Positions 5,533 to 5,574 of a stretch of DNA of 5,574 nucleotides are shown in pieces. The stretch's first letter is position 1. Each line of letters opens with the position of its first letter. The notes under the pieces were generated by a model that saw only the letters and a list, made by a program, of their open reading frames with translations, did no database searches and was not told the DNA's origin. The position numbers and the translations under genes were made by a program. Source of the stretch: GCA-1730015 sp964550655 (GTDB lineage Bacteria > Pseudomonadota > Gammaproteobacteria > Granulosicoccales > Granulosicoccaceae); NCBI GenBank assembly GCA_964550655.1, contig CAZKAQ010000191.1, forward strand, positions 1 through 5,574, read 5' to 3'.

Positions 5533-5574
5533 TTAAGAGCAACAATTTGTATAGTCAAAAATTCATGCAAATAA

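Larger units (their letters stand above)
5188..5574. other. Gene-free right end with dense repeats
   Basis: No credible gene is visible in these 387 bases. A plus-strand frame running through 5304 is the antisense shadow of the zinc finger gene and its upstream region. The stretch holds candidate -10 elements near the zinc finger gene and then, from about 5369, the repeated motifs and hairpins listed separately. The window ends with ATGCAAATAA, so a plus-strand gene could begin at or beyond the edge, but this cannot be judged. Confidence 0.6.

Overview
This window looks like bacterial chromosome from a Gram-negative organism, probably a gammaproteobacterium of moderate to low GC content. The evidence is a cellulose-synthase-like glycosyltransferase paired with a HlyD-type periplasmic adaptor (a cell-envelope layout of diderm bacteria), together with a WrbA/flavodoxin-like protein and a ClpX-type zinc finger. 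No rRNA, tRNA, transposase, integrase or CRISPR array was seen, so the taxonomic call is inference only.

All five convincing genes are on the minus strand and are transcribed from right to left. In transcription order they are: a 70-residue stand-alone ClpX-type C4 zinc finger protein (5187-4975); a 142-residue membrane-anchored orphan with six cysteines (4817-4389); a gap of about 590 bases with no convincing full-length gene; a processive family-2 glycosyltransferase of the BcsA/BgsA/Alg8 kind (3794-2118); a HlyD/Alg44-type membrane fusion protein 34 bases downstream (2083-689); and a flavodoxin-family protein 100 bases further on (588-7).

The glycosyltransferase and the membrane fusion protein are the functional core. 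Spacing and family knowledge indicate a two-gene operon for making and exporting a beta-linked exopolysaccharide. The glycosyltransferase has the full set of processive GT2 motifs but ends just after its last membrane segment, so the C-terminal PilZ (c-di-GMP) domain of cellulose synthases is absent. Its start has no Shine-Dalgarno, but a 28-codon reading frame with its own ribosome site stops one base before it, which suggests translational coupling. The flavodoxin gene may be read through from the operon or have its own promoter; no functional link to the polysaccharide is evident.

The right end (5188-5574) holds no gene but is rich in structure. A 12-bp motif close to GTTACCAACTTT occurs five times: three copies on the plus strand exactly 20 bp apart and two on the minus strand. 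One plus and one minus copy form the base of a 56-bp imperfect hairpin. This resembles an operator or iteron array. It lies upstream of the zinc finger gene and may serve that gene or something beyond the window edge. It is the most unexplained signal here, followed by the stand-alone ClpX zinc-binding domain.
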